A DNA stretch of 7,792 nucleotides from JANNOG01 sp050329415 (GTDB lineage: Bacteria > Actinomycetota > Actinomycetes > Actinomycetales > JBBAYJ01). Each line of letters opens with the position of its first letter. Position 1 is the first letter of the stretch. The notes under the pieces are model-generated. The model searched no databases and was not told the origin of the DNA. It saw nothing but the letters and a program-made list of their open reading frames with translations. This document shows, piece after piece, positions 7,311 to 7,792 of the stretch. A program made the translations under genes and the position numbers. The stretch lies in contig JBHJOS010000001.1 of NCBI GenBank assembly GCA_050329415.1, positions 1 to 7,792 of the forward strand, written 5' to 3'.

Positions 7311-7792
7311 TCACAGCCCCTTGAAGAGGTGGGACGTGAGCAGGCAGACCGACAGCTCGCCGTCGGCGATCTCCCCCGAGGCCCGCAGGTCCGCCTCGGC
7401 CGCGTAGGCGACGGCGCCGGCGGCCTCGACCAGCAGCCCGTCGCCGCGGAGCGCCCCCGCCGCGCGGGAGGCCGCCTGCGGGCCGACGACGACGGCCCGG
7501 CCTCCGGTCGCACGCAGGGCGGCGACCGTCTGGTACGTGACGCCGTGGCCCCCGATCGACGGGGTCGCGGTGGCGTCGCCGGGGAAGTCGGCGGTGACGG
7601 GCGCGGCCCCGTCCAGGACGGCCGAGGCGCGGGCGAAGGGCTCCACGCAGTACACCCGCGGCACCCTGGCCGAGGGGCCCGCGGCCATTCCGGCGAAGCC
7701 CAGGGCGATACCCGAGAGCAGGTCCCCGCGGGAGGTGGGGACCAGGACGGCGTCCGGCACCCGGCCCAGGCGGTCGTGCAGCTCCCACGCGA
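7311..7792 (-). CDS. PLP-dependent enzyme, threonine synthase/dehydratase-like (fold type II), C-terminal part; 5' end outside window
   Basis: The last 159 residues of a fold-type II pyridoxal-phosphate enzyme, a family performing beta- or gamma-elimination and replacement on amino acids. The frame runs to the window edge; residues before the GTG at 7760 (AWELHDRLGR) continue the family pattern, so that GTG is internal. Visible blocks, counted from the edge, are VPTSRGDLLSGIALGF (17-32), the position usually holding a Gly-rich P-V-G-x-G-G loop; VYCVEP (46-51); IGGHGVTYQTVAAL (79-92); VVVGPQAAS (about 100-108); the GLLVEAAGAVAYAA block, matching the E-P-x-S-A region; and a C-terminal VCLLTSHLFKGL resembling the TGxGxK end of threonine synthases. 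The PLP lysine lies outside the window, so activity cannot be judged. It converges with the acylase gene, 23 bases apart. It could make a non-proteinogenic amino acid for the NRPS (for example a dehydro- or diamino acid) or be a housekeeping neighbour at the cluster edge. Confidence 0.82.
   Translation of the reverse strand, partial: AWELHDRLGRVPDAVLVPTSRGDLLSGIALGFAGMAAGPSARVPRVYCVEPFARASAVLDGAAPVTADFPGDATATPSIGGHGVTYQTVAALRATGGRAVVVGPQAASRAAGALRGDGLLVEAAGAVAYAAEADLRASGEIADGELSVCLLTSHLFKGL

Noticed and set aside
7758..7760. GTG at 7760 (minus strand) as the start of the PLP enzyme
   Set aside because: The frame continues to the window edge with family-like residues (WELHDRLGR) before it, so the gene is cut by the edge.

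Overview
The window is very GC-rich with strongly GC-biased third codon positions. This points to a high-GC actinomycete (Streptomyces, Nocardiopsis, Actinomadura or similar); the genus cannot be fixed from the sequence alone. It holds part of a nonribosomal peptide (NRPS) biosynthetic gene cluster.

Layout: (1) bases 1-3572, plus strand, are the 3' part of a large NRPS gene, entering inside the adenylation domain. The visible order is A (from core motif A3) - PCP - C - TE, followed by the stop. (2) 3569-4891, plus strand, is a 12-segment major facilitator superfamily exporter with a repetitive central loop. (3) 4888-7287, plus strand, is a complete penicillin acylase-family Ntn hydrolase with intact catalytic residues, no visible export signal, and a tandem pentapeptide repeat in the presumed spacer. 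(4) 7311-7792, minus strand, is the C-terminal part of a fold-type II PLP enzyme of the threonine synthase/dehydratase kind, converging on the acylase gene. A strong hairpin (7273-7300) covers the acylase stop and most of the 23-base gap. There is no gene-free stretch longer than 23 bases.

The three plus-strand genes are joined by two ATGA stop/start overlaps, so they are very probably one translationally coupled operon. A plausible reading is that the NRPS builds and releases a peptide, the MFS protein exports it, and the acylase removes (or adds) an acyl group as a maturation or self-protection step. The PLP enzyme may supply an unusual amino acid, but its opposite orientation makes its membership in the cluster uncertain.

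The most unusual point is the NRPS terminus. A canonical-looking, catalytically intact condensation domain lies directly against the thioesterase with no A or PCP domain between them, so the condensation acceptor must be a free amine or a carrier protein supplied in trans.
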